Positions 50,198 to 60,105 of a DNA stretch of 62,332 nt are shown piece after piece. Each line of letters starts with the position of its first letter. The stretch's first letter is position 1. Made by a program: the position numbers and the translations under genes. Under the pieces are notes generated by a model that was given only the letters and a program-made list of their open reading frames with translations, had not been told where the DNA came from and ran no database searches. Origin of the DNA: HGM11788 sp964654945 (GTDB lineage: Bacteria > Bacillota > Clostridia > Lachnospirales > CAG-274); the NCBI GenBank assembly GCA_964654945.1, contig CAZZLN010000005.1, forward strand, positions 1-62,332, written 5' to 3'.

Positions 50198-50707
50198 ATG
50201 ACTGAAAATTATTTTATAATAGGGGATATTGTAAACACTCAGGGTATAAAAGGGGAAGTGCGAGTAATTCCATGTGTAGATGATGTAACAAGATTTGAAC
50301 TTTTAGACAGAGTTTATATAGATAAAAAGGGTACAATAACCGAATATGAGGTTGAAAATATAAGATACCACAAACAGTTTGTGCTTTTAAAGCTAAAGGG
50401 TATTGATGATATGACAGGGGCAGAAGGATTAAAAGGCAGCATTGTTAAAATCACTGAAGATATGGCAATACCATGTGAGAAAGACGAATATTATTTAAGA
50501 GATTTATATGATATGCTGGTTGTAACTGATGATGGAGAAGAGCTTGGAGTAATAACAGATGTGCTTTTTACAGGTGCAAATGATGTTTATGTTGTATCCT
50601 CTGAAAAGAAAAAGGATATTCTTATTCCTGCTATAAAACAGGTAATTCTCAATGTGGATACTGAAAATAACAAAATGACAGTAAAACTTTTAGAGGGGCT
50701 GAGATAA
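50198..50707 (+). CDS. rimM: 16S rRNA processing protein RimM
   Basis: 169 residues, 30S assembly factor binding S19. N-terminal barrel IIGDIVNTQGIKGEVRVIP, C-terminal PRC-barrel YYLRDLYDMLVVTDDGEELG and DILIPAIKQVIL. Stop and trmD start share one base. Confidence 0.96.
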   Translation: MTENYFIIGDIVNTQGIKGEVRVIPCVDDVTRFELLDRVYIDKKGTITEYEVENIRYHKQFVLLKLKGIDDMTGAEGLKGSIVKITEDMAIPCEKDEYYLRDLYDMLVVTDDGEELGVITDVLFTGANDVYVVSSEKKKDILIPAIKQVILNVDTENNKMTVKLLEGLR

Positions 50708-51435
50708 TGCATTTTTATGTACTTACACTTTTTCCTGAAATGATATATGATGCCTTAAAGCACAGTATAATTGGCAGAGCCTGTAATGAGGGGAAAATAG
50801 AAATTGAATGTGTAAATATAAGAGATTTTTCAAAAAATAAGCATAAGCACGTTGACGATTATCCCTATGGCGGAGGTGCAGGAATGGTTATGCAGCCTGA
50901 ACCTATATATGATGCTTATATGAGCATAAAGCCAAAGCTTAGTAAAAATTGTCCTGTCATTTATATGAGTCCCCAAGGCAAAACCTTCAATCAAAATATG
51001 GCTGATGAATTTTCAAAGCTGGAGGATATGGTTATTCTCTGTGGTCATTATGAGGGTGTTGATGAAAGAATAATTAAAGAAATAGTTACATCTGAAGTAT
51101 CTGTAGGAGATTATATTCTGACAGGGGGAGAGCTTGGAGCAATGGTTGTTATAGATTCTGTTTCAAGACTTATTTCAGGTGTTCTTAACAAAGATGAGAG
51201 CTTTAAAGACGAAAGCTTTTCTGATGGACTTTTGGAATATCCACAGTATACAAGACCGGTTGAATTTATGGGCAAAAAAGTACCTGATGTGCTTTTAAGC
51301 GGTCATCATGGCAATGTTGCAAAATGGAGAAGGGAGCAGTCAATAATAAGAACTCTTGAAAAAAGACCGGAGCTTATTAATAATGCAGAGCTTAGTGAAG
51401 ACGATATTAAAATAATTGAAAAATATAGCAAATAA
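50707..51435 (+). CDS. trmD: tRNA (guanine37-N1)-methyltransferase TrmD
   Basis: Methylates G37 of tRNAs reading CNN codons. 242 residues, SPOUT trefoil-knot fold: FPEMIYDALKHSIIGRA, CGHYEGVDERII, GDYILTGGELGA, EYPQYTRP. The SAM-binding knot is intact. The expected next gene, rplS, does not follow. Confidence 0.97.
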   Translation: MHFYVLTLFPEMIYDALKHSIIGRACNEGKIEIECVNIRDFSKNKHKHVDDYPYGGGAGMVMQPEPIYDAYMSIKPKLSKNCPVIYMSPQGKTFNQNMADEFSKLEDMVILCGHYEGVDERIIKEIVTSEVSVGDYILTGGELGAMVVIDSVSRLISGVLNKDESFKDESFSDGLLEYPQYTRPVEFMGKKVPDVLLSGHHGNVAKWRREQSIIRTLEKRPELINNAELSEDDIKIIEKYSK

Positions 51436-51440
51436 TAAGT

Positions 51441-51468
51441 TTTATATTTATATATGATGTGGTATAAT
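51441..51468 (+). promoter_or_regulatory. Possible promoter before the metH activation-domain gene
   Basis: TTTATA, 16 bp, TATAAT. The -10 is perfect, the -35 weak. Confidence 0.4.
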
Positions 51469-51488
51469 CAATTTACCGAGGTGAAAAA

Positions 51489-52163
51489 ATGATTGAAATT
51501 AAAAGCATAAATATTGATGAAGCTTTGAGATATATGGGATATAGAAAGGATATTGATATAGAAAATATCAGACCAATTCTTAAATTATGTGAAAACAGGC
51601 TTTTATCGGTTATTAATCCACGTTTTATATATAAAATATATGATATAGAGCATATTGATAATATGGTGCATATTTTAAACAGCTCAATTTATTTTAAGGG
51701 AAATGATATATATTCCCACACAGAGGACTGCTCAAAGGCAGTATTTCTTGCTGCAACAATATCAAATGGAGCAGACAGGCTCATAAGCGAATATCAGGTG
51801 AGAGATATGACCTCTGCACTTATAACAGACTGTATGGCAAGTGCGGCTATAGAACAGGTATGTAACGAAGCAGAGGAAATTATAAAAGAAAATATAGGAA
51901 ATTATTATATGACTTGGAGATTTTCCCCGGGATATGGAGATTTATCAATAGAATACCAAAAGGATTTTATTTCTCTTACTGATTCTATGAGAAAAATAGG
52001 GCTTACAATAAATTCAAATAATATTCTTATTCCGAGAAAATCAGTAACTGCAATAATAGGTTTATCAGAAAAGCCTATTCCCAAAAAAAGACGAGGCTGT
52101 GCCATATGTAATATGAATAAAATATGTCAATTTAGAAAAAGAGGTGAACACTGTGGATTTTAA
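51489..52163 (+). CDS. MetH activation-domain-like protein
   Basis: 224 residues corresponding to the reactivation domain that in E. coli is the C-terminus of MetH, where SAM re-methylates inactive cob(II)alamin. Markers: RYMGYRKDIDIENIR near the start and MTWRFSPGYGDLSIEYQKDF with the SAM-contact region. A Cys-rich tail (GCAICNMNKICQF, EHCGF) is extra and may hold a metal. It overlaps the next gene by 11 nt, so the separate halves are made together. Confidence 0.85.
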   Translation: MIEIKSINIDEALRYMGYRKDIDIENIRPILKLCENRLLSVINPRFIYKIYDIEHIDNMVHILNSSIYFKGNDIYSHTEDCSKAVFLAATISNGADRLISEYQVRDMTSALITDCMASAAIEQVCNEAEEIIKENIGNYYMTWRFSPGYGDLSIEYQKDFISLTDSMRKIGLTINSNNILIPRKSVTAIIGLSEKPIPKKRRGCAICNMNKICQFRKRGEHCGF

Positions 52164-54513
52164 AACACTTTTAAATACAAAGGAATTTGTAATTTTGGAT
52201 GGAGCTATGGGCACTATGCTTCAGGCTTTAGGGCTTGAAGTAGGAGGTATTCCGGAGGAGCTTAATATAGACGAGCCAAGTAAGCTTATAAGTGTTCACA
52301 GAGCTTATATAGATGCAGGAAGTGATATTGTTTATGCAAATACCTTTGGTGCAAACAGATATAAGCTTGCCCACAGTAAATATTCAGTTAATAATGTAAT
52401 TAAAAAGGCAGTTGAAAATGCAAAAAAAGCCTGTCAAAACAGTGATACTCTTGTTGCTCTTGATATAGGACCTATTGGTCAGCTTTTAGAGCCTACAGGA
52501 AGCCTTGGCTTTGAAGAAGCCTATGATATATTTAAAGAAGAAATTATTGCAGGCTGTGATGCAGACCTTATTGTTATAGAAACTATGACTGATTTATATG
52601 AGGTTAAGGCTGCAGTGCTTGCGGCAAAGGAAAATTCAGACAAGCCCATAATTGTAACAATGACCTTTGAACAAAATCACAGAACATTTACAGGCTGTTC
52701 AATAAGCTCAACTGCTTTAACCCTTACAGGACTTGGTGTTGATGCAATTGGCGTAAATTGTTCTCTTGGACCAAAGGAGCTTACTCCCATTATTGAAGAA
52801 ATGTCAAAATGGACTAATCTTCCTCTTGTAATAAAGCCAAATGCAGGCTTGCCTGACCCTGTTACAAATAAATATGATGTTTTTCCTGAAGATTTTTCAG
52901 ACTGTATTTTAGATATGGTTAAATATGGTATTAAATTTGCAGGAGGCTGTTGCGGAACTACCCCTGATTATATAAAGGCTACTGTTGAAAAGCTTAAAAA
53001 TGCAAAAAGTGTCAAAAATAATAATATTATTCCTGCTGCTGTATGCACACCAAGCAAAACGGTTGTTATAAATCAGCCCAGAATTATTGGTGAAAGAATT
53101 AATCCAACAGGTAAAAAGCTTTTTAAAGAAGCTCTTAAAAACAATGACATAGATTATATTTTATCACAGGCTATTGAGCAGGTTCAGGGCGGTGCTGAAA
53201 TACTTGATGTTAATGTGGGTCTGCCTGATATTAATGAAAAAGCTATGATGGTAAAGGCAGTAAAGGCAGTTCAGGGTGTTGTAAACTGTCCTTTGCAGAT
53301 TGATTCAACTATTCCGTCAGTTCTTGAAGCAGCTTTAAGAGTATATAATGGCAAACCAATAGTAAACAGTGTAAATGGTGAAGATGAAATTCTTGAAAAT
53401 ATACTTCCTCTTGTTAAAAAATATGGTGCAGCAGTTGTGGGTCTTACTCTTGATAAGGATGGTATACCCAAAAAAGCTGAAAAAAGATTTGAAATTGCAA
53501 AGAAAATAATGAATAAAGCAATTGAATACGGAATACCAAAAGAAGATGTGTATATCGACTGTCTTACACTTACGGCATCTGCTGAACAGGAAGCTGTTAT
53601 GGAAACAATAAAGGCTCTTAACAAAGTCAAAACAGAGCTTGGATTAAAGACAGTTTTAGGTGTTTCAAATATTTCATTCGGTCTGCCAAACAGGGGACTT
53701 ATAAATTCAACATTTCTTACTATGGCTATGACTATGGGACTTGATTTGCCTATTATAAATCCTAATATTCAGGTTATGACAGGTGCAGTAAGAGCTTACA
53801 GGCTTTTAGCTAATCACGATGTAAATTCTGCTGAATTTATTGATGCCTATGCAGATTCGATAAATACAACAACTCAGACATTAGCTTCAAGTGAGCATAC
53901 TCTTGATTATGCAATTGACAAGGGTTTAAAGTCAGATGCAAAATCTATAACGAAAAAGCTTCTTGAAGAAAAAGAGCCTATGGAGGTTATAAATGAAATT
54001 ATTGTTCCGGCTCTTGACAGGGCAGGCGACCTTTTTGAAAAGGGAAAGATATTTTTGCCCCAGCTTATACTTTCAGCAGGTGTTGCACAGGAGGCATTTG
54101 AGGTTATAAAGGCTGTGATTTTGTCAAAGGGTGATAACAGTGTTTCAAAGGGCAAAATTGTAGTTGCAACAGTTAAAGGTGATGTTCACGATATAGGAAA
54201 AAATATTGTTAAGGTGCTTCTTGAAAACTATGGCTACACAGTTATTGACCTTGGAAAAGATGTTGAATATCAGACAGTTCTTGATGCAGTAACAGAAAAT
54301 GATGCAAAGCTTCTTGGACTTAGTGCATTAATGACCACTACTCTTGGCTCAATGGCTGATACTATAAAGCTTGTTAAAAAAAATGTGCCTGAATGTAAAA
54401 TTATGGTTGGAGGAGCAGTTCTTACTCCTGACTATGCAATAAAAATCGGTGCAGATTATTATTCTAAAGATGCAAAACAATCAGTTGATATAGCAAAATT
54501 GGTTATAGGATAA
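52153..54513 (+). CDS. metH: Cobalamin-dependent methionine synthase (without activation domain)
   Basis: 786 residues from GTG at 52153, chosen over GTG at 52144 because GAGGTG lies just upstream. The homocysteine domain (1-290) has the zinc cysteines (GVNCSLG and GGCCGTTPDY). The methyltetrahydrofolate-binding domain follows (about 310-570, IIGERINPTGKK). Then a helical cap and the B12 domain with DVHDIGKNIV near 678. It makes methionine from homocysteine. The activation domain is encoded by the preceding gene. Confidence 0.95.
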   Translation: MDFKTLLNTKEFVILDGAMGTMLQALGLEVGGIPEELNIDEPSKLISVHRAYIDAGSDIVYANTFGANRYKLAHSKYSVNNVIKKAVENAKKACQNSDTLVALDIGPIGQLLEPTGSLGFEEAYDIFKEEIIAGCDADLIVIETMTDLYEVKAAVLAAKENSDKPIIVTMTFEQNHRTFTGCSISSTALTLTGLGVDAIGVNCSLGPKELTPIIEEMSKWTNLPLVIKPNAGLPDPVTNKYDVFPEDFSDCILDMVKYGIKFAGGCCGTTPDYIKATVEKLKNAKSVKNNNIIPAAVCTPSKTVVINQPRIIGERINPTGKKLFKEALKNNDIDYILSQAIEQVQGGAEILDVNVGLPDINEKAMMVKAVKAVQGVVNCPLQIDSTIPSVLEAALRVYNGKPIVNSVNGEDEILENILPLVKKYGAAVVGLTLDKDGIPKKAEKRFEIAKKIMNKAIEYGIPKEDVYIDCLTLTASAEQEAVMETIKALNKVKTELGLKTVLGVSNISFGLPNRGLINSTFLTMAMTMGLDLPIINPNIQVMTGAVRAYRLLANHDVNSAEFIDAYADSINTTTQTLASSEHTLDYAIDKGLKSDAKSITKKLLEEKEPMEVINEIIVPALDRAGDLFEKGKIFLPQLILSAGVAQEAFEVIKAVILSKGDNSVSKGKIVVATVKGDVHDIGKNIVKVLLENYGYTVIDLGKDVEYQTVLDAVTENDAKLLGLSALMTTTLGSMADTIKLVKKNVPECKIMVGGAVLTPDYAIKIGADYYSKDAKQSVDIAKLVIG

Positions 54514-54517
54514 AATA

Positions 54518-54551
54518 AAAGGCTGTCAGTTAAAAAACTTGTCAGCCTTTA
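54518..54551. terminator. Terminator between metH and the 54557 gene
   Basis: AAAGGCTG / CAGCCTTT with further pairing inside. T-rich on both sides, so bidirectional. Confidence 0.75.
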
Positions 54552-54556
54552 TAATA

Positions 54557-54949
54557 TTATCCTGCTGTATTAGTGGTATCCATATTATTATTGTCATTAT
54601 TATCATTGCCGACAATATCATTAATGGCGTTGTCTGCATCATCAGCGGCATTGCCTATACCATCACCAATATCACTTACAATATTGCCGTTAGAGTTTTC
54701 GTTGGCACTGCCATTATCATTATTATTGGTATTATTAGCGCCATTGTCTGTCATATCTGTTCCTGATTCACTGTATGTGTCATTATTGTCGGTAATATTG
54801 TTGCCGTTTGTATTGTTTCCATCTGTATTTGTATCTGTACTTGCATTAGTGGTGTCTGTTGTGGTATTATTATTGTTAGTACCACATCCGACTAATAAAA
54901 CTGCAAGAGATGATATTAAAATACAGAGAATAAATGTTTTTTTAAACAT
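54557..54949 (-). CDS. Asn/Asp/Thr-rich lipoprotein
   Basis: 130 residues. A lipobox LVGC puts the lipidated Cys at about 22. The rest is low-complexity Asn, Asp, Thr and Gly (NNNNTTTDTTNAS; NDNNDNNNMDTT) with no fold recognised. The plus strand across it also stays open, but only the minus frame has AAGGAGG and a signal peptide. Such tails may be spacer or calcium-rich surface regions; function unknown. Confidence 0.7.
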   Translation of the reverse strand: MFKKTFILCILISSLAVLLVGCGTNNNNTTTDTTNASTDTNTDGNNTNGNNITDNNDTYSESGTDMTDNGANNTNNNDNGSANENSNGNIVSDIGDGIGNAADDADNAINDIVGNDNNDNNNMDTTNTAG

Positions 54950-55044
54950 TTTAATTCCTCCTTGTTTTTTATTACTTCTGTAGTTTGTGCAATCAGGTAA
55001 AAAATATTAATGAAAATTTTTCCAATATAAAAAGGAGTAAAAAT

Positions 55045-56604
55045 ATGAGAAAATGCGGTGTTTTGGCTCACCCTATAAGTTTTCCGTCAAAATACGGAAT
55101 AGGTGATTTGGGCAGTTATTGTAAAATATTTATAGATTTTTTAGAGGAGGCAGGTCAAAAGCTATGGCAGATTATGCCTCTTGGTCATACAGGCTTTGGT
55201 GATTCGCCTTATCAAAGCTTTTCAACCTTTGCAGGAAATCCTTTGCTTATAAGTCCTGAGGTTCTTTATTCCGACGGACTTTTAACTGCTGAAGATATAG
55301 CTTATGTACCTGAATTTTCTCAGGATAAAATTGAATATGGAAAGGTTATTGATTATAAATATTGTCTTTACAGAAAAGCATTTAAAAATTTTGTCGTAAA
55401 CAGGGACTATGAAAAATTTTGTTCTAAAAATGATTTTTGGCTTGAAGACTATGCACTTTTTATGGCTCTTAAATATTATTTTATAGACCAAAGAAAAAAT
55501 ACATGGGAAAGCAAGGAATATAAAGCATATTACAAACTCGCTGTTAAAACTATGGATTTAGACAGCATAAAGGACTGTTTTTATGGCGGATGCTGGAATA
55601 GCTTTCCTCCCGATTTAAGAGATAGAAACCGGGAAGCTCTTTCAAAATACAGAGAGCTTTTAAAATCAGAAGTTGATTTTTACAAATTTTTACAGTTTGA
55701 ATTTTATTCACAATGGGCATATATAAAAAAATATGCAGAAGAAAAGGAAATTGAAATTATAGGAGATATACCGATTTTTGTAGCATCAGACAGTTCAGAC
55801 ACGTGGGCAAACAGAGAGCTTTTCCATATTAATTCAAAAGGGTTTCCTACACAGGTTGCAGGTGTTCCCCCTGACTATTTCAGTGAAAACGGTCAGCTTT
55901 GGGGCAACCCTCTTTATGATTGGAATGCCCATAAAAAAGAAAACTACAAATGGTGGGTAAGACGAGTTGAAAATATACTTGAGCTTGTGGATATAGTCAG
56001 AATAGACCATTTCAGAGCCTTTGAAAGCTATTGGTCAATACCTGCAGGAGAGGAAACAGCGGTAAATGGAAAGTGGAAAAAAGGGCCTAAAGCAGAGGTA
56101 TTTGATGTAATTGAAAATAAGCTTGGAAGACTTAATATAATTGCAGAAGATTTAGGTGACTTAAATTCTGAGGTTATTAAGCTTAGAAATGAACTTGGGT
56201 TTCCAGGTATGAAGATACTTCAGTTTGCCTTTGACAGCTGTAAAAATGAATATCTTCCTCATAATTATGAAAATAATAATTACATAGTTTATACAGGCAC
56301 CCATGATAATGAAACCACTGTTGGCTGGTATAATTCAACAAATGAAAAAATAAAAGATTATGTAAGAAGAATTTTAAATGTCAGCGGAGATAGTATTAAT
56401 TGGGATTTAATCAGGTATGCAATAAGCTCATCTGCTAAGTATGCAATTATCCCTGTTCAGGATTTAATGGGACTTGATAATAGAGCAAGAATGAATATTC
56501 CCGGTGTGGCAGATGGAAACTGGCAGTTTAGATTTAGAGCTGATATGCTTAATGAAAATATAGCAAAAGAACTTAAATATTTATGTGATTTATTTAATCG
56601 CTGA
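55045..56604 (+). CDS. malQ: 4-alpha-glucanotransferase (amylomaltase, GH77)
   Basis: Transfers alpha-1,4-glucan segments between maltooligosaccharides. 519 residues from the ATG at 55045 (AAAGGAG upstream); a 20-residue in-frame extension is rejected. Motifs QIMPLGHTGFGDSPYQSFS, IGDIPIFVASDSSDTW, DIVRIDHFRAFESYW (nucleophile Asp), IAEDLGD (acid Glu) and YTGTHDNETT. Cytosolic glycogen and maltodextrin metabolism; no other starch genes adjacent. Confidence 0.96.
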   Translation: MRKCGVLAHPISFPSKYGIGDLGSYCKIFIDFLEEAGQKLWQIMPLGHTGFGDSPYQSFSTFAGNPLLISPEVLYSDGLLTAEDIAYVPEFSQDKIEYGKVIDYKYCLYRKAFKNFVVNRDYEKFCSKNDFWLEDYALFMALKYYFIDQRKNTWESKEYKAYYKLAVKTMDLDSIKDCFYGGCWNSFPPDLRDRNREALSKYRELLKSEVDFYKFLQFEFYSQWAYIKKYAEEKEIEIIGDIPIFVASDSSDTWANRELFHINSKGFPTQVAGVPPDYFSENGQLWGNPLYDWNAHKKENYKWWVRRVENILELVDIVRIDHFRAFESYWSIPAGEETAVNGKWKKGPKAEVFDVIENKLGRLNIIAEDLGDLNSEVIKLRNELGFPGMKILQFAFDSCKNEYLPHNYENNNYIVYTGTHDNETTVGWYNSTNEKIKDYVRRILNVSGDSINWDLIRYAISSSAKYAIIPVQDLMGLDNRARMNIPGVADGNWQFRFRADMLNENIAKELKYLCDLFNR

Positions 56605-56617
56605 TTTTTATGGATTT

Positions 56618-56648
56618 GGGGCATTGGGTATAACAAATGCCCCTTTTT
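56618..56648. terminator. Terminator between malQ and the transpeptidase
   Basis: GGGGCATT / AATGCCCC then T5 on the plus side. Confidence 0.8.
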
Positions 56649-56658
56649 ACAATATAAT

Positions 56659-57417
56659 TTAATTTATAATGACAAGGCTTCCCTTTTCAATATTATCATA
56701 AAACCATTTTGCATCTTCAACTGACATTCTGACACAGCCGCTTGAACTTTTTTTGCCAAGAGATGAATCTTTAATATTTTGATTTTTATCCATAGCAACT
56801 GAATGAAAAAGATAATTGCCATTATATCTGACCCAGTATTTTGCACCGCTTCCAAGTCTTTGAGAATAAAACCATTCTCCTCTATCCTGAATTTCAAACT
56901 GTCCTCTTAGTGTAGGACTTGTATTTTTTCCTGTTGAGCATACAATTGTTTTTTCATTCTGCCATTTATTATCCTTATTTTTTAAGATATAAATTTTCTG
57001 TCTTGCAATATCCACCCACACAATATTGTCTGTTTTGCTTTTTAGGCTTTTATTTGCATAATCTGTAAGAATGTTTGTATCAAAATCACTATTGTCTGTT
57101 CTTTCATCTTGGGGTATATTAAGAGCCTCTCTTTTTACCCAGCCTAATTTGTTGTTAAAACGCACATAATACCATTCTGATGACCTATCCTTTATTATTT
57201 CGACCTTACTTCCTGATAAAAGTATATCAACAGCCTTTCCGTTGCAGCTGTCATATAACACAGAGCCTTTTGGAAGTGTTGCATATACGGGAGAGGGTAT
57301 AAGCTCGTTTGGACTTTCGTTGGCTGATATAAATATTGTATTCCCTGTTGAAATGATGTAAAATGTAAATACGGATACTATAACGCATATTGAAATTAGA
57401 ATTAAAATTTTTTTCAA
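56659..57417 (-). CDS. L,D-transpeptidase (YkuD) with SH3 domain
   Basis: 252 residues. N-terminal membrane segment or uncleaved signal (about 4-23), SH3-like domain (about 50-100, KVEIIKDRSSEWYYVRF), then the YkuD domain (about 132-252) with His205, Cys228 and Arg230 in HSVAMDKN and SSSGCVRMS. It forms 3-3 peptidoglycan crosslinks or modifies the wall outside the membrane. All catalytic residues present. Monocistronic, convergent with malQ. Confidence 0.93.
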   Translation of the reverse strand: MKKILILISICVIVSVFTFYIISTGNTIFISANESPNELIPSPVYATLPKGSVLYDSCNGKAVDILLSGSKVEIIKDRSSEWYYVRFNNKLGWVKREALNIPQDERTDNSDFDTNILTDYANKSLKSKTDNIVWVDIARQKIYILKNKDNKWQNEKTIVCSTGKNTSPTLRGQFEIQDRGEWFYSQRLGSGAKYWVRYNGNYLFHSVAMDKNQNIKDSSLGKKSSSGCVRMSVEDAKWFYDNIEKGSLVIIN

Positions 57418-57505
57418 AATATCACCCCTTATACTAAAGTATTGCGTAATTAAATTATTTTATACTAATTTATGGCTTTTTTTATGTATATTTTTTAATT
57501 ATTTC

Positions 57506-57533
57506 TTGAAATTTTGTTAAATTAGTGTAAAAT
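57506..57533 (+). promoter_or_regulatory. nadB promoter
   Basis: TTGAAA, 16 bp, TAAAAT. Confidence 0.55.
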
Positions 57534-57573
57534 GTAATTAACAGGTATTAACTATAAATCAATGGAGGGCAAA

Positions 57574-59055
57574 ATGATAAGCTCATATAAATCAGATGTT
57601 TTGGTTATAGGCTCAGGAATAGGTGCATTAAGTGTTGCCGGTGAGCTTTGTAAATATAAAATAAAAGTTGATATTGTTACTAAAGGGCTTTGCAAATCAT
57701 GCAATTCTTCTCTTGCCCAAGGTGGTATATCTGTTGCACTTTCAAAACAGGACGATTATCATCTGCACTACGAGGATACTATGTCAGCAGGCTGTAATAT
57801 GAATGATGCACAAGCCGTTATGACCCTTGTGTCAAAAGCACCGGATGTTATACTTGAATTTATAAAATCGGGTATGGAGTTTGACAGGGACAGCAATGGT
57901 GAACTGGAATTTGGCAGAGAGGCTGCCCACAGCATTAACAGAATTATTCATGCAGGCGGTGACAGAACAGGTCTTAGAGTTGTTGAACAGCTTTTAAGAA
58001 ATATTACAACTGATGTTACAATTCATCAGAATGAAATGGCACTTGAATTAATTGTTAAAGATGGAAAATGTTATGGTGTTATCGCAAGAGATAATGAGGG
58101 CAATTTATATAAATACACTGCTAATCACACAGTGCTTGCAACAGGCGGCATAGGTCAGCTTTATCCGTCAACATCAAATGATGTTACAATTACCGGTGAT
58201 GGTATAGCTATGGCATACAGAGCAGGCTGCAAGCTTAAAAATCTTGAATTTATACAGTTTCATCCGACTATGCTTACAATAGACGGAAATGCTTACGGAC
58301 TTGTTTCCGAAGCAGTAAGAGGTGACGGAGGCATACTTATAAATGAAAATGGAGAAAAGATAATGGAAGGTGTACACCCTATGAAAGATCTTGCTCCAAG
58401 AGATGTTGTTGCAAGAGAGGTTTATGCTCATTATTCAAAGGGTGAAAATATTTATCTTGACATATCGGCAATTGATGATTTTGAACAAAGATTTCCTACA
58501 ATAACAGAGCTTTGCACAGAGCATGGTGTAGATTTAAGCAAAAAGCTTATTCCTGTTGCTCCCGGGGCACATTTCCATATGGGCGGTGTTGAGGCTACTC
58601 CGCAGGGAATTACAAATATAGATGGACTTTATGCAGTAGGTGAGGTTGCCTGCACAGGCGTTCATGGTGCAAACAGGCTTGCAAGCAATTCACTTCTTGA
58701 GGGTATTGTTTTTGGCAAAATGCTTGCTGATTACATTAATGATAATCCAAGATATGTTGATGAAATTGAGTTTGAAAATGCTTCAAACACAGTTGGAAAA
58801 CTTCCCGATAAGCTTGAAATAAGAAAAGAAATGATGGATTTTGTGGGAATAGTAAGACACAAAAATCAGATACATAAAATTATTGACTGGTTTAAAAAAT
58901 ATATGCCTGATGGTAAAGATTTTGGAAAACTTGATATTAACAAAACCACAAATTCACAATATGAAATTTATAATATGCTTACAGCCGGCTGGCTTATTGC
59001 AAAGGCTGCTGAAAACAGAAAAGAAAGTATCGGAGCACATTATATTGAAGAATAG
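57574..59055 (+). CDS. nadB: L-aspartate oxidase
   Basis: FAD enzyme making iminoaspartate for NAD synthesis with NadA. 493 residues from the ATG at 57574: the upstream ATG at 57562 overlaps GGAGGG, which is the ribosome binding site. FAD loop VIGSGIGALSVAGEL, LAQGGISVAL, EFIQFHPTM, GVHGANRLASNSLLEGIVFG and a helical C-terminus. The NadB-specific SNSLLEG separates it from fumarate reductase. nadA and nadC are not adjacent. Confidence 0.92.
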   Translation: MISSYKSDVLVIGSGIGALSVAGELCKYKIKVDIVTKGLCKSCNSSLAQGGISVALSKQDDYHLHYEDTMSAGCNMNDAQAVMTLVSKAPDVILEFIKSGMEFDRDSNGELEFGREAAHSINRIIHAGGDRTGLRVVEQLLRNITTDVTIHQNEMALELIVKDGKCYGVIARDNEGNLYKYTANHTVLATGGIGQLYPSTSNDVTITGDGIAMAYRAGCKLKNLEFIQFHPTMLTIDGNAYGLVSEAVRGDGGILINENGEKIMEGVHPMKDLAPRDVVAREVYAHYSKGENIYLDISAIDDFEQRFPTITELCTEHGVDLSKKLIPVAPGAHFHMGGVEATPQGITNIDGLYAVGEVACTGVHGANRLASNSLLEGIVFGKMLADYINDNPRYVDEIEFENASNTVGKLPDKLEIRKEMMDFVGIVRHKNQIHKIIDWFKKYMPDGKDFGKLDINKTTNSQYEIYNMLTAGWLIAKAAENRKESIGAHYIEE

Positions 59056-59056
59056 T

Positions 59057-59085
59057 AAAAACGGACTTAAATCAGTCCGTTTTTT
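59057..59085. terminator. Bidirectional terminator between nadB and ispE
   Basis: AAAACGGACT / AGTCCGTTTT with T-runs both ways. Confidence 0.85.
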
Positions 59086-59099
59086 GTATATTAAAATAA

Positions 59100-59969
59100 T
59101 TACAGGTTATTATAAATTGTAGTAATGTAAATTTCTCTTATTTTAGTTTTATATCTTATAAATTTCAGAGCATTAAGAGCTTTTTCATAATCCTCATAAA
59201 AACCAAATACTGTAGGACCTGAACCACTCATCATACTTCCGACAGCATCTTTTTCGAGCATATATTTTTTAATATCTTCTATTATAGGATAATTTGCAAC
59301 AGTAACATTTTCAAGAACATTACACATATTATCACATATTCCCTTTAAATCCTTATTCTTAATAAGTTTTGCAACTTTGTCATTATCGGGATGCTTATTA
59401 ATCTTACTTAAATCAAGAGAGCCAAATACTGCCGGAGTTGATACATTAATAGGAGGCTTGCAAATTAAAACATAGCAATTGGGAAAAGGAGAAAGCTGAG
59501 TAAGCTTTTCTCCTATGCCCTCAGCAAGGGCAGTTCCTCTCATAATGCAGTATGGAACATCGGCTCCCAGTTCCTTTCCTATAATCATAAGCTCATCATT
59601 TGATATTGGGAGTCTAAATAGATTTCTTATACCAACAAGAGTCGCCGCACAGTCTGTACTTCCTCCAGCAAGTCCTGCCGCAACAGGTATATTTTTTGTA
59701 AGCTCAATAAATATGCCGTTTTTAATATTATATCTTGTTTTTAATAAATCTGCTGCTTTGTAAATAAGATTTCTGCCATCACATGGCAGCCAGCTTAAAT
59801 TTGATTTAAGCTCAATAATATTATTATCTGTTTTTTTAATAAAAATATTATCACATAAATTTATTGTCTGCATTATCATTGACAAATCGTGATAACCATC
59901 TTCACGTTTTCCCAATACATCAAGTGTAATATTAATTTTTGCTCTTGCTTTTAATTTAAGATAGTCCAT
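59100..59969 (-). CDS. ispE: 4-diphosphocytidyl-2-C-methyl-D-erythritol kinase
   Basis: GHMP kinase of the non-mevalonate isoprenoid pathway. 289 residues; substrate region LKARAKINITLDVLGKREDGYH, ATP loop PVAAGLAGGSTDCAATL near 91, and GSGPTVFG near 246. Supplies isoprenoids such as undecaprenyl phosphate used by the wall genes in this window. Confidence 0.96.
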   Translation of the reverse strand: MDYLKLKARAKINITLDVLGKREDGYHDLSMIMQTINLCDNIFIKKTDNNIIELKSNLSWLPCDGRNLIYKAADLLKTRYNIKNGIFIELTKNIPVAAGLAGGSTDCAATLVGIRNLFRLPISNDELMIIGKELGADVPYCIMRGTALAEGIGEKLTQLSPFPNCYVLICKPPINVSTPAVFGSLDLSKINKHPDNDKVAKLIKNKDLKGICDNMCNVLENVTVANYPIIEDIKKYMLEKDAVGSMMSGSGPTVFGFYEDYEKALNALKFIRYKTKIREIYITTIYNNL

Positions 59970-60105
59970 AATTTTATCCTCATCTGCTAATTTATATAAA
60001 ATTATAATACCTTAAAATTCCCAATAAATCAACCATAAATTACTCTAATGTTTTCATATTTATTGCTCATAATAATATCAAAGATTATTTTTAGGAGATT
60101 TTAGT

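Noticed and set aside
54573..54983. 136-codon plus-strand frame opposite the Asn-rich lipoprotein
   Set aside because: It has no ribosome binding site and is an artefact of low-complexity codons; the minus frame has a lipobox and AAGGAGG.
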